A DNA stretch of 24,204 nucleotides, from the NCBI GenBank assembly GCA_023416655.1, contig JAEZHK010000028.1, forward strand, positions 1-24,204, given 5' to 3'. The number at the start of each line of letters is the position of its first letter. Within the stretch, counting starts at the first letter, position 1. Positions 1 through 6,787 of this stretch are shown here, in pieces. The position numbers and the translations under genes are program-made. The DNA is from Bacillota bacterium. GTDB taxonomy: Bacteria; Bacillota; Clostridia; Christensenellales; Aristaeellaceae. The notes under the pieces are model-generated. The model did not search any database, was not told where the DNA came from, and was given only the letters and a program-made list of their open reading frames with translations.

Positions 1-109
1 GGGTGGTGTTGCTCTTGATTCGAAGGCGCCTGGTCATATCGGAGATGGTGATGCGGTGCTTTTTCATGAGTCCGCTCAGGCATTGGTCGTAGGTCTGGAA
101 ACCTTGCAT
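1..109 (-). CDS. Small helix-turn-helix-like protein, N-terminal part only
   Basis: The gene runs off the left edge and only its first 36 codons are visible. The ATG at 109-107 is preceded by a very strong ribosome binding site (AAGGAGGAGG on the minus strand, 129-120). The peptide begins MQGFQTYDQCLSGLMKKHRI and continues with a basic stretch (TISDMTRRLRIKSNTT). A short helix, then 'hydrophobic-T-I-S-D-M-T-R-R-L-R-I-K-S', resembles the first helices of an Xre-type helix-turn-helix, so a small DNA-binding regulator is likely. That is inference from about 36 residues. The palindrome in its promoter would suit autoregulation. It is divergent from the rubrerythrin gene. Confidence 0.6.
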   Translation of the reverse strand, partial: MQGFQTYDQCLSGLMKKHRITISDMTRRLRIKSNTT

Positions 110-129
110 GAAGATCACACCTCCTCCTT

Positions 130-144
130 GTGTTATTTTAACAC
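130..144. promoter_or_regulatory. Perfect palindrome over the -10 box, candidate operator
   Basis: GTGTTA-TTT-TAACAC is a perfect inverted repeat with 6-bp arms and a 3-bp centre. It covers the -10 element of the minus-strand promoter and ends at the ribosome binding site. This is a natural place for a repressor, possibly the HTH product itself. The operator role is inference; the symmetry is directly visible. Confidence 0.45.
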
Positions 145-163
145 GGGGGCAATGTGCCGTCAA
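135..163 (-). promoter_or_regulatory. Sigma-A-type promoter of the left-edge HTH gene
   Basis: On the minus strand TTGACG (163-158) is followed after 17 bp by TAAAAT (140-135). The -35 matches consensus at 5 of 6 positions and the -10 at 5 of 6. Transcription would begin almost at the ribosome binding site, giving a very short leader. Confidence 0.65.
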
Positions 164-291
164 CATCTCGTGTCGAAAATGTGACCAAAAACGTGTCGTA
201 AATATGGCTGGAAGAACCTGTTTAAGCGGCAGGCCCGCTGGGTAACAATAATCTGGTATCGAGTTTTATTTGAACGGGAGGATTGATTCCG

Positions 292-834
292 ATGAAAGAG
301 TTGAAGGGTTCCCGCACCGAGGCCAATCTGAACGCGGCGTTTGCCGGCGAATCGATGGCGCGCAACAAGTATACCTACTACGCTTCCCGCGCCAAAAAGG
401 ACGGTTTTGAGCAGATCGCGGCGATCTTCCTGGAGACGGCTGAAAATGAGAAAGAGCACGCCAAGCTGTGGTACAAGCATCTGCACGGCGGGGCCGTCGC
501 CGACACCGTGACCAACCTCAAGGACGCCGCCGCCGGCGAGCACTACGAGTGGACCGACATGTACGCGGGCTTCGCGAAGGTCGCCCGCGAGGAGGGCTTT
601 GACGACATCGCCGCGCAGTTCGAAGCGGTCGCCAGGGTCGAAAAGGAGCACGAGGCCCGCTACCTGAAGCTCTGCGAGAACGTCGAGGGTGGCCTGGTGT
701 TTACCCGCGACGGCATGCGCATGTGGCAGTGCCGCAACTGCGGCCACATCGCCATCGGCCCCTCCGCACCACAGGTCTGCCCGGTCTGCCTGCACCCGCA
801 GTCCTTCTTCCAGCTGAAGGAAGAAAACTACTGA
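292..834 (+). CDS. rbr: Rubrerythrin (diiron/rubredoxin-domain peroxidase)
   Basis: This 180-residue protein reduces hydrogen peroxide in the cytoplasm of anaerobes using electrons from rubredoxin or NAD(P)H-dependent donors. Residues 1-135 form the ferritin-like four-helix diiron domain. Likely metal ligands are E20, E53 with H56 (ExxH), E83, E86, and E117 with H120 (ExxH). Residues 145-175 are a rubredoxin-like knuckle with C147/C150 and C163/C166. The ATG at 292 is chosen because GGGAGG lies at 276-281; an in-frame TTG at 283 is too close to that site. The gene is monocistronic with a terminator at 862-886. No convincing PerR box or clean promoter was found in 204-275. Confidence 0.97.
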   Translation: MKELKGSRTEANLNAAFAGESMARNKYTYYASRAKKDGFEQIAAIFLETAENEKEHAKLWYKHLHGGAVADTVTNLKDAAAGEHYEWTDMYAGFAKVAREEGFDDIAAQFEAVARVEKEHEARYLKLCENVEGGLVFTRDGMRMWQCRNCGHIAIGPSAPQVCPVCLHPQSFFQLKEENY

Positions 835-861
835 GCTTCGGTGGGGGAACCCAAAAAAACG

Positions 862-886
862 AGGCCGTCGCGAAATGCGGCGGCCT
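862..886. terminator. Bidirectional terminator between rbr and the AraC-family gene
   Basis: AGGCCGTCGC-GAAAT-GCGGCGGCCT forms a 10-bp stem with one G-T pair. Only TTT follows on the plus side. Seven A's at 853-859 give a good T-run for minus-strand transcripts, so it probably ends both rbr and the convergent regulator gene. Confidence 0.7.
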
Positions 887-971
887 TTGGCCTACTTGGT
901 GCCGGTCAAGGTGTTCACACAAGGAGGAGGTTTGTCACCTTCTCTCTTATGATACTCCCTTTGTGTGGGGT

Positions 972-992
972 CAAGGGGAGTCACGCCCCTTG
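972..992. terminator. Hairpin downstream of the AraC-family gene
   Basis: CAAGGGG and CCCCTTG (972-978 and 986-992) form a 7-bp stem with a 7-nt loop just past the stop codon of the minus-strand regulator. There is no T-run, so it may be a 3'-end stabiliser rather than a terminator. The surrounding GC-rich text looks like a dispersed intergenic repeat, but a second copy is not present here. The rest of 887-1032 shows nothing recognisable. Confidence 0.35.
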
Positions 993-1032
993 CGGAGGTC
1001 CGGGGGCAGCGCGCCCGGCGTTTCCCCTCGCC

Positions 1033-1920
1033 TTACTTCTTGACCACCGGGATGGCGATGTCGATCTGCTTGCCGGTCTCGCCCATGCAGCGCTCGTCGT
1101 AGAGCTCGTAGTCGGCGCAGCCGGGCGCGTATTCGTAGCCGGACTCCGGGAACCATTTCTCGTAGACGTAGGCCCAGGTGTTCTGAATGGAGGAAATGAA
1201 GTCCGCGTTATCGGAGGGCGGGGTGGTGAAGATGGCGTAGGTGGCGGCGGGCACCGTGGCGGTGTGCAGCCCCTCGGGAAGGACCGCGTCCTCCGGCATC
1301 TCCAGGCCGATTACGTAGTTGAACGCCCCGGTCTCCATGTCCATGTCCATGCACAGGCCGTACTCCGCGTGGCTGACGGGCGTCAGCGACTTGTGCAGGC
1401 TCTCGCAGTGGTTCTTCAGGTATTCCTGCCAGAACGCCGGGATGGCGCGGCTGTTCTCGCCGCCAACAGAGGTGGTGCGTTTTGCGTAACCGGCCACCTT
1501 GAAGGCCGGACGGGTGACGAGTTTGGGTTCCATGACGATTCCTCCTGTCAAATGGTACTTCAGATGGTCCGCAAGGCTGACCGGGCGGGGTGGACGCGGC
1601 GCCGCGTGCAGGCGGTAACGCTCCGGCGGCATGCCGTAGATCCGCTGGAACGCGTGGGTGAAGCCCGCGTGGCTCTCAAACCCAAACTCGAGCGCGATGT
1701 CCAGCACCCGCCCGCCCTGCGCCAGCCTTGACGCCGCGTGCTGGAGCCTGCGCTGCCTCACGAAGCCCATCACCGGCATGCCGACGTAGGCGGCAAACAC
1801 CCGGTAGTAGTGGCAGGCGGAGAAGCCTTCCCGCGCGGAAAGTTCCTCCACCGTGATTCTGCTGCCGAGGTTAACCTCGATATAGTCGATGCTGCGCTGG
1901 ATGTGCTCGAGGTAGTCCAT
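1033..1920 (-). CDS. AraC-family regulator with C-terminal GyrI-like effector domain
   Basis: This is a 295-residue transcriptional regulator. Residues 1-105 are the AraC/XylS double helix-turn-helix: the first HTH is near 22-42 (TVEELSAREGFSACHYYRVF) and the second near 71-92, ending in the family pattern FxRxYGMPPExYR. Residues 130-294 match the GyrI-like/effector-binding fold (start MEPKLVTRPAFKVAGY, then a Trp/Tyr-rich core), which binds small hydrophobic or cationic ligands in Rob and BmrR-like proteins. The layout is the Rob/MarA-associated type with an N-terminal DNA-binding domain. The start at 1920 is set by GGAGGGG seven bases upstream; the frame stays open further upstream only as a shadow of thrS. 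The ligand and target are unknown; induction of drug or stress genes is a family-based guess. Confidence 0.9.
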   Translation of the reverse strand: MDYLEHIQRSIDYIEVNLGSRITVEELSAREGFSACHYYRVFAAYVGMPVMGFVRQRRLQHAASRLAQGGRVLDIALEFGFESHAGFTHAFQRIYGMPPERYRLHAAPRPPRPVSLADHLKYHLTGGIVMEPKLVTRPAFKVAGYAKRTTSVGGENSRAIPAFWQEYLKNHCESLHKSLTPVSHAEYGLCMDMDMETGAFNYVIGLEMPEDAVLPEGLHTATVPAATYAIFTTPPSDNADFISSIQNTWAYVYEKWFPESGYEYAPGCADYELYDERCMGETGKQIDIAIPVVKK

Positions 1921-1942
1921 GCGTTCCCCTCCGTCGAGACCC

Positions 1943-1948
1943 ATCTTA
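1943..1948 (-). promoter_or_regulatory. Possible extended -10 promoter of the AraC-family gene
   Basis: TGG-TAAGAT on the minus strand is an extended -10 shape about 23 bases before the start codon. It lies downstream of the thrS terminator. No good -35 is present, so this is weak. Confidence 0.3.
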
Positions 1949-1989
1949 CCATTGATTGGCAGGATTTGCTTGTCGATTTCTCGCAAAAG

Positions 1990-2018
1990 AGCCGTCCGCG
2001 CAGGAAACGCGGACGGCT
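1990..2018 (-). terminator. thrS intrinsic terminator
   Basis: A perfect 11-bp stem (AGCCGTCCGCG / CGCGGACGGCT, 7-nt loop) lies 10 bases after the thrS stop codon. On the minus strand it is followed by CTTTTG. The T-run is short but the stem is very stable. Confidence 0.85.
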
Positions 2019-2027
2019 TTGACGGAC

Positions 2028-3929
2028 TTAAAGGGCTTTGGTGCTGATCTCCTCGGTGAGCTTTGCGATCAGCGCGTCCGCGCTCATCACGCCCAATTCG
2101 CCGTCCTTGCGGGAGCGGACCGCCGCCTCTTTGGTCTCGGCCTCCTTGTCGCCGATGACCAGCATATAGGGGACCTTCTCCTTCTGCGCCTCGCGGATCT
2201 TGAAGCCGATCTTCTCGTTGCGAAGGTCGATTTCCACGCGGATGCCCGCGGCCTTGAGCTTTGCTTCCAGCGCCTTCGCGGCGTCGTCCGCGCGCTCGGT
2301 GATGGTCAGGATGCGGGCCTGCACCGGCGACAGCCACAGCGGGAACGCCCCGGCGAAGTGCTCCGTCAGGATGCCGATGAAGCGCTCCATGGAGCCGAAG
2401 GCCACGCGGTGGATCATGATCGGGCGGTGCTTCAGGCCGTCCGGGCCGACGTAGTTGAGGTCGAACCGCTCCGGCAGGTTCATGTCCAGCTGGATGGTGC
2501 CGCACTGCCAGGTGCGGCCGATGGAGTCCTCCAGGTGGAAGTCGATCTTCGGGCCGTAGAAGGCGCCGTCGCCCTCGTTGACGATATACGTGACATTCAG
2601 CGCGTCCAGCGCATCCCGGAGGCCGTTCGTCGCGCGTTCCCACATCTCATCGGTGCCGATGGAGTTCTCGGGCCTCGTCGAGAGCTCGACATGGTACTTG
2701 AAGCCGAAGGTCCGGTAGACGCCCTCGATCAGCCGGTAGACGCCGATGATCTCGTCCTGCATCTGCTCGGGCGTCATGAAGATGTGCGCGTCGTCCTGCG
2801 TGAAGGCGCGAACCCGCATCAGCCCGTGCAGCGCGCCGGACAGCTCGTGCCGGTGCACCAGGCCCAGTTCGCCCGTGCGGCTGGGCAGGTCCTTGTAGCT
2901 CCAGATGCGGCGCTTGTAGACCAGAATGCCGCCGGGGCAGTTCATGGGCTTGAGCGCGAAGTCGGTTTCGTCGATCTTCGTGGTGTACATGTTCTGCCGG
3001 TAGGTCACCCAATGGCCGCTGGTCTCCCACAGCGCGCGGTTGAGCATGATGGGCGTCTTGATCTCCTCGTAGCCCGCCGAAATGTGGATCTCGCGCCAGT
3101 AGCGCTCCAGTTCGTTGCGAAGCACCATGCCCTTGGGGAAGAAGAACGGGAAGCCCGGGCCTTCGTCCAGGATGTCGAACAGGTCCAGCTCGCGGCCGAG
3201 CCTGCGGTGGTCGCGCTTCTTGGCCTCTTCAATGCGCGCGAGATAGGCGTCCATTTCCTCCTTGTCGAAGAAGGCGGTGCCGTAGATGCGCTGCAGCATC
3301 TTGTTCTTCTCGCTGCCGCGCCAGTAGGCGCCGGCGATGGAGGTCAGCTTGAACGCCTTGACCTTGGCCGTCGTGGGCAGGTGCGGGCCGGCGCAGAGAT
3401 CCGTGAAGTCGCCCTGCTTATAAAAGGAAATGACCGCGTCCTCGGGCAGATCCTCGATCAGCTCCACCTTGTAGGGCTGGCCCGCCGACTTACAGAACTC
3501 GATGGCCTCCGGGCGGGGCAGTTCGAACCGCTCGAGCGGGATATTCTGCTTGACGATACGCGCCATTTCCTTTTCGGCTTCCTTGAGGAAATCCGGCGTG
3601 AAGGGCTCTTCGACGTCGAAATCGTAGTAAAAGCCGTTGTCGATGGCCGGGCCGATGGCCAGCTTGGCGTTCGGGCGGAGCTTCAGAACCGCCTGGGCCA
3701 GTACGTGGCTAGCCGTATGGCGCAGGGCCTTGCGGCCATCCTCGTCGGAGAAATCCAGAATCTTAAGCTCGCCGTCCTCCGTGACCGGGGTGGTCAGCGA
3801 GATCAAGCGGCCGTTCAGTTTTGCCGCCAGCGCGGTCTTGCGCGCGTCTGGGTTTGCGGCTTCCAGAATCTTGAGCGGCGTCAGGCCGCTTTCCACTGTC
3901 AGTTCTTTTCCTTCCAACTGAATGTTCAT
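2028..3929 (-). CDS. thrS: Threonyl-tRNA synthetase
   Basis: A 633-residue class II synthetase that charges tRNA-Thr; the length is normal for the family. The N-terminal 1-60 is a TGS domain. An editing domain follows with HTASH and later DLCAGPH, the metal-independent Ser-tRNA hydrolysis site. The catalytic core carries MNCPGG (zinc Cys), VHRHE, motif 2 RVRAFTQDDAHIF, and IMIHRVAFGSMER (zinc His plus motif 3). The last 100 or so residues are the anticodon-binding domain. The ATG at 3929 is chosen because AAGGAGGGACGTCC directly precedes it; longer in-frame starts would translate the T-box. It is monocistronic and controlled by the T-box in its leader. Confidence 0.98.
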   Translation of the reverse strand: MNIQLEGKELTVESGLTPLKILEAANPDARKTALAAKLNGRLISLTTPVTEDGELKILDFSDEDGRKALRHTASHVLAQAVLKLRPNAKLAIGPAIDNGFYYDFDVEEPFTPDFLKEAEKEMARIVKQNIPLERFELPRPEAIEFCKSAGQPYKVELIEDLPEDAVISFYKQGDFTDLCAGPHLPTTAKVKAFKLTSIAGAYWRGSEKNKMLQRIYGTAFFDKEEMDAYLARIEEAKKRDHRRLGRELDLFDILDEGPGFPFFFPKGMVLRNELERYWREIHISAGYEEIKTPIMLNRALWETSGHWVTYRQNMYTTKIDETDFALKPMNCPGGILVYKRRIWSYKDLPSRTGELGLVHRHELSGALHGLMRVRAFTQDDAHIFMTPEQMQDEIIGVYRLIEGVYRTFGFKYHVELSTRPENSIGTDEMWERATNGLRDALDALNVTYIVNEGDGAFYGPKIDFHLEDSIGRTWQCGTIQLDMNLPERFDLNYVGPDGLKHRPIMIHRVAFGSMERFIGILTEHFAGAFPLWLSPVQARILTITERADDAAKALEAKLKAAGIRVEIDLRNEKIGFKIREAQKEKVPYMLVIGDKEAETKEAAVRSRKDGELGVMSADALIAKLTEEISTKAL

Positions 3930-3954
3930 GGACGTCCCTCCTTGGAATGAATCA

Positions 3955-4166
3955 TTTTGGAAACAAAAAGCCCGTCCCTGCGAAGGGACGGGCTGTGAGC
4001 CCGCGGTTCCACCCAACTTGAAATCCACTTTGGCGGGCGATAACGCGCCCAAGCGCCGACGGTCGGGGGGTGGTCCACGCGCCTTCCCGCCGGGCCCGCT
4101 TTCAGCCTGCGGCGAACCCTCTCTGGTGCCTTCCGAGCGCGATTTTTCCCCGTCATTCCAGTCGAT
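3955..4166 (-). promoter_or_regulatory. T-box riboswitch, threonine specifier ACC
   Basis: The leader of thrS senses uncharged tRNA-Thr. Visible parts on the minus strand are as follows. A long stem I is closed by GACGG/CCGTC and carries AGAGAGG and CTGAAAG apical motifs. The specifier loop reads TGGACCACC on its 3' side, with ACC (4074-4072) followed by the usual purine. The T-box sequence GGGTGGAACCGCGG lies at 4014-4001. A perfect 10-bp terminator stem (3994-3969) is followed by CTTTTTGTTT. When tRNA-Thr is uncharged, pairing with the T-box bulge favours the antiterminator and thrS is read. The start is placed about 7 bases after the -10 box, so it is approximate. Confidence 0.93.
3969..3994 (-). 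terminator. T-box terminator of thrS leader
   Basis: AGCCCGTCCC / GGGACGGGCT is a perfect 10-bp stem with a 6-nt loop, followed on the minus strand by a T-run (3968-3961). The arm near 3985-3998 competes with the antiterminator built on the T-box sequence. Confidence 0.92.
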
Positions 4167-4172
4167 GAATGC

Positions 4173-4201
4173 AGTATAGGCCTTCTTTTTGCCGCTGTCA
4201 A
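4173..4201 (-). promoter_or_regulatory. thrS promoter
   Basis: TTGACA (4201-4196), a 17-bp spacer, then TATACT (4178-4173): a near-consensus sigma-A promoter reading towards thrS. It is divergent from the promoter at 4241-4268. Confidence 0.9.
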
Positions 4202-4240
4202 GTTAACAATTCAGAGCGCATTTTGAAATCGGGAAATAAC

Positions 4241-4268
4241 TTGACAAAGGTACGCATATGGATAGAAT
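4241..4268 (+). promoter_or_regulatory. Promoter of the secreted Ig-like protein gene
   Basis: TTGACA (4241-4246), a 16-bp spacer and TAGAAT (4263-4268). The leader then contains a GC-rich hairpin (GCCTGC 4292-4297 with GCAGGC 4309-4314) immediately before the AGGAGG at 4317-4322. Pairing there could limit translation. Confidence 0.8.
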
Positions 4269-4334
4269 GTATAGGTGCAACCGGAAAGGTGGCCTGCGGC
4301 CGCGCGCGGCAGGCTGAGGAGGAAACAGGTTCGT

Positions 4335-5105
4335 ATGTTCTTGAAAAAAATGGCGGCGTTTCTGACCGGCGCGATGGTGCTGGCCCTGACGCTGCCGGTG
4401 CTCGCGGCTTCGCAGACGTCGGAAAAAACCGCCGACGCCACGCCGGCCGCGGCGCAGGAAGCCGCCGAGACCGTTGAGCCCGACAAACCCCAGGCGACCG
4501 AGGCAACTGAAACCGAAACGCCCGCCACCATCGCGCCCGTTGACACCCCGTCGGCAGAGCGCAAGGAGCAGGCCGCTGAGCGGGGCGCGCTGTCGATTTA
4601 CATGGACGGCAGGGAGCTTACAGGCGGCGCCGCGCTCATCAACTGGCCGGACCTGGCCACGCCCGCCCCGACCGCGGTCCTCAAGGCCATCGGGCCGGAC
4701 GGTTCCGTCGTCTCCCCCGTGTACGACTCTTCCGACGACGGCGTCGTCTTCGTTGACGATTCCGGCCTGGTCACGGCAGTCGGCTACGGCGTCGCGGTCA
4801 TCACCGCCACGCTGGACGCCCAGAAAGCCGTGCTGCAGGTCTCCGTGGGGAATGAAGTCCGCCGGGTGGTCATCATCGGCGAGGACTCGGTCGTCCACGG
4901 CCGCTCCATCAAGCTGCGCGCCTTCGACCAGGACGGCAAACGCATCAGCGTGAACTGGCGCTCCTCCTCCGAAAAGCTCGCCACCGTCAATTCCGACGGC
5001 GTTTTGACCGCGGGTCGCCGCGCGTCCGGCCAGTCGGTGGACGTCACGGCGTTCGCGGACGAAGCGCACACCGTATACGCCGTCAAATCCATCCGGATCG
5101 ATTAA
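4335..5105 (+). CDS. Secreted protein with two bacterial Ig-like (Big2) domains
   Basis: A 256-residue exported protein of unknown specific function. Residues 1-24 are a signal peptide (MFLKK, hydrophobic core, cleavage near VLAAS). Residues 25-85 are a low-complexity Ala/Thr/Glu/Pro linker that would span the cell wall. Residues about 90-168 and 170-256 each resemble a Big2 fold: 'VVFVDDSGLVTAVGYGVAVITA' and 'WRSSSEKLATVNSDGVLTAG' carry the typical pattern of Val, then xDGxVTAxxxG, then a VTA strand. There is no LPXTG motif, no transmembrane anchor and no enzyme domain, so it is probably a loosely wall-associated or released adhesin-like protein. The ATG at 4335 has AGGAGG 12 bases upstream. 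It has its own promoter and terminator. Confidence 0.8.
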   Translation: MFLKKMAAFLTGAMVLALTLPVLAASQTSEKTADATPAAAQEAAETVEPDKPQATEATETETPATIAPVDTPSAERKEQAAERGALSIYMDGRELTGGAALINWPDLATPAPTAVLKAIGPDGSVVSPVYDSSDDGVVFVDDSGLVTAVGYGVAVITATLDAQKAVLQVSVGNEVRRVVIIGEDSVVHGRSIKLRAFDQDGKRISVNWRSSSEKLATVNSDGVLTAGRRASGQSVDVTAFADEAHTVYAVKSIRID

Positions 5106-5118
5106 TGCTGAAACCCGC

Positions 5119-5141
5119 GCTCCGCTTTTGCGGAGCTTTTT
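5119..5141 (+). terminator. Terminator after the Ig-like protein gene
   Basis: GCTCCGC-TTTT-GCGGAGC is a perfect 7-bp stem followed by five T's. It lies 14 bases after the stop codon. Confidence 0.9.
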
Positions 5142-5173
5142 CATGCGCCTGCCGCGTTTAACGTAAATTTATC

Positions 5174-5202
5174 TGAAAACAATTCTCAATCTGTGGTATA
5201 CT
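5174..5202 (+). promoter_or_regulatory. rpsB promoter, extended -10
   Basis: TGGTATACT (5194-5202) is an extended -10 element. Its -35 is weak (CTGAAA at 5173-5178), which is usual for extended -10 promoters. It sits just upstream of the rpsB leader hairpin. Confidence 0.7.
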
Positions 5203-5231
5203 AGTTCGGAAAACGCACTTTCGCTGATCTA

Positions 5232-5258
5232 CCCGGCGTTGCCCGAAAGGGTGCCGGG
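5232..5258 (+). promoter_or_regulatory. rpsB leader hairpin, candidate S2 autoregulatory site
   Basis: CCCGGC (5232-5237) pairs with GCCGGG (5253-5258), and an inner CCC-GAAA-GGG forms a tetraloop stem, with a 4x1 internal loop between. It lies between promoter and start codon in an unusually long (about 95 nt) leader. S2 is known to repress its own mRNA through leader structures in several bacteria. That this hairpin is the site is inference. Confidence 0.4.
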
Positions 5259-5303
5259 CGGAGAAGACGCGAAAGGTGGTAAAAACAAGGAGGGAACCCC
5301 ACC

Positions 5304-6023
5304 ATGGCAGTCATTTCCATGAAGCAGCTGCTGGAGGCCGGCGTACACTTCGGCCACCAGACCCGCCGCTGGAACCCGAAGATGGCGCAGTACATCTTCA
5401 CCGAGCGCAACGGCATCTACATCATCGACCTGCAGAAGACCGTCCGCAAGATCGACGAAGCGTACCTGTTCGTGCGCGACATCGCGCTGGAAGGCAAGAG
5501 CATCCTGTTCGTCGGCACCAAGAAGCAGGCGCAGGAGTCCATTGAGTCTGAATCCAAGCGCTGCAACATGTTCTACGTCAACAACCGCTGGCTGGGCGGC
5601 ACGCTGACCAACTTCAAAACCATCCGCTCCCGCATCGACCGCCTGAACGCCATCGACCAGATGGAGCGGAACGGCTCGTTCGAAGTCCTGCCCAAGAAGG
5701 AAGTCATCAAGCTGGTCGCCGAGCGCGAAAAGCTGGAGAAGAACCTGGGCGGCATCCGCGAGATGAAGAAGCTGCCGGGCGCGCTGTTCGTGGTCGACCC
5801 CCGCAAGGAGCGCATCGCCGTCACCGAAGCCCGCATCTTGGGCATCCCGATCGTCGGCATCGTCGACACCAACTGCGACCCCGATGAGATCGACTACGTC
5901 ATCCCCGGCAACGACGACGCCATCCGCGCCGTCAAGCTGATCGCCGGCAAGCTCGCCGACGCCGTGCTGGAAGGCCGTCAGGGCGAGCAGGCGGAAGCGC
6001 CGGCCGCGCCCGCCGAGGCATAA
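5304..6023 (+). CDS. rpsB: 30S ribosomal protein S2
   Basis: A 239-residue core component of the small ribosomal subunit. The start is typical (MAVISMKQLLEAGVHFGHQT). Family motifs NPKM, 'FVGTKKQAQ', 'VNNRWLGGTLTN' and 'IVGIVDTNCDPD...VIPGNDDAIRA' all occur in order. The C-terminal tail is Ala/Glu-rich as usual. The AAGGAGGG at 5287-5294 precedes ATG 5304. It forms an operon with tsf, 40 bases downstream, as in nearly all Bacillota. Confidence 0.99.
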   Translation: MAVISMKQLLEAGVHFGHQTRRWNPKMAQYIFTERNGIYIIDLQKTVRKIDEAYLFVRDIALEGKSILFVGTKKQAQESIESESKRCNMFYVNNRWLGGTLTNFKTIRSRIDRLNAIDQMERNGSFEVLPKKEVIKLVAEREKLEKNLGGIREMKKLPGALFVVDPRKERIAVTEARILGIPIVGIVDTNCDPDEIDYVIPGNDDAIRAVKLIAGKLADAVLEGRQGEQAEAPAAPAEA

Positions 6024-6063
6024 GCATAAGGATCCACTCAATCTAGATCTGGAGGGAAACCCG

Positions 6064-6726
6064 ATGGAATTCACCGCCAAAGACGTCATGGATCTTCGCG
6101 GCCGCACCGGCGCGGGCATGATGGATTGCAAGAAGGCGCTCACCGCCACCGAAGGCAATATGGAAAAGGCGATCGACTACCTCCGTGAGAAGGGCCTCGC
6201 CGCTGCCGCCAAGAAGCAGAGCCGCATCGCGGCCGAAGGCATCGTCGACAGCTACGTCCACATGGGCGGCAAGGTCGGCGTGCTTCTCGAGGTCAACTGC
6301 GAAACCGACTTCGTCGCCAAGACCGACGAGTTCAAGGAACTGGTGCACGACATCGCGCTGCAGATCGTGGCCTCCGCGCCCGAGTACGTCCGGCGTGAGG
6401 AAGTCCGCGCCGACCACCTCGAGCACGAGCAGGAGATTCTCGCCGCGCAGGCCCGCAACGAGGGCAAGCCGGAGAAGATCATCGAGAAGATGGTGCAGGG
6501 CCGCGTCGACAAGTTCTACAAGGAAGTGTGCCTGCTGGAGCAGCCCTTCGTGAAGAACCCGGACATCACCATCGAGCAGCTGGTCAATGAGAAGATCGCC
6601 AAGATCGGCGAGAAGATCTCCGTCCGCCGCTTCGTCCGCTACAAGATGGGCGACGGCCTGGAGAAGAAGGTCAACGACCTGGCCGCCGACATCGCCGAGC
6701 AGACCACGGCAATGGCCAAGAAGTAA
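6064..6726 (+). CDS. tsf: Elongation factor Ts
   Basis: Guanine nucleotide exchange factor for EF-Tu, 220 residues. The N-terminal UBA-like domain (MEFTAKDVMDLRGRTGAGMM) is followed by the TDFV motif at 81-84, which inserts into EF-Tu. The protein is shorter than the roughly 280-300 residues of E. coli and B. subtilis: after one core subdomain it goes straight to the C-terminal module, so it resembles the compact EF-Ts forms. The ATG at 6064 has GGAGGG upstream. A terminator follows at once, so rpsB-tsf is a two-gene unit. Confidence 0.98.
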   Translation: MEFTAKDVMDLRGRTGAGMMDCKKALTATEGNMEKAIDYLREKGLAAAAKKQSRIAAEGIVDSYVHMGGKVGVLLEVNCETDFVAKTDEFKELVHDIALQIVASAPEYVRREEVRADHLEHEQEILAAQARNEGKPEKIIEKMVQGRVDKFYKEVCLLEQPFVKNPDITIEQLVNEKIAKIGEKISVRRFVRYKMGDGLEKKVNDLAADIAEQTTAMAKK

Positions 6727-6734
6727 AGCTCAAG

Positions 6735-6765
6735 GGACTGTCGCTCAGGCGACGGTCCTTTTTTT
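6735..6765 (+). terminator. Terminator of rpsB-tsf
   Basis: GGACTGTCGC-TCAG-GCGACGGTCC forms a 10-bp stem with one T-G pair, then seven T's. It starts 8 bases after the tsf stop, and pyrH begins only 22 bases after the T-run, so pyrH depends on readthrough or a promoter inside this region. Confidence 0.95.
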
Positions 6766-6787
6766 CATGGATACGAGGAGGTTGAGC

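Noticed and set aside
1921..2643. N-terminal extension of the AraC-family gene by about 240 residues
   Set aside because: The extra part is thrS in another frame, and it crosses the thrS terminator. A good ribosome binding site sets the start at 1920.
1956..3950. Open frame of 664 codons on the plus strand opposite thrS
   Set aside because: Same artefact: antisense to a complete threonyl-tRNA synthetase, with no recognisable domain.
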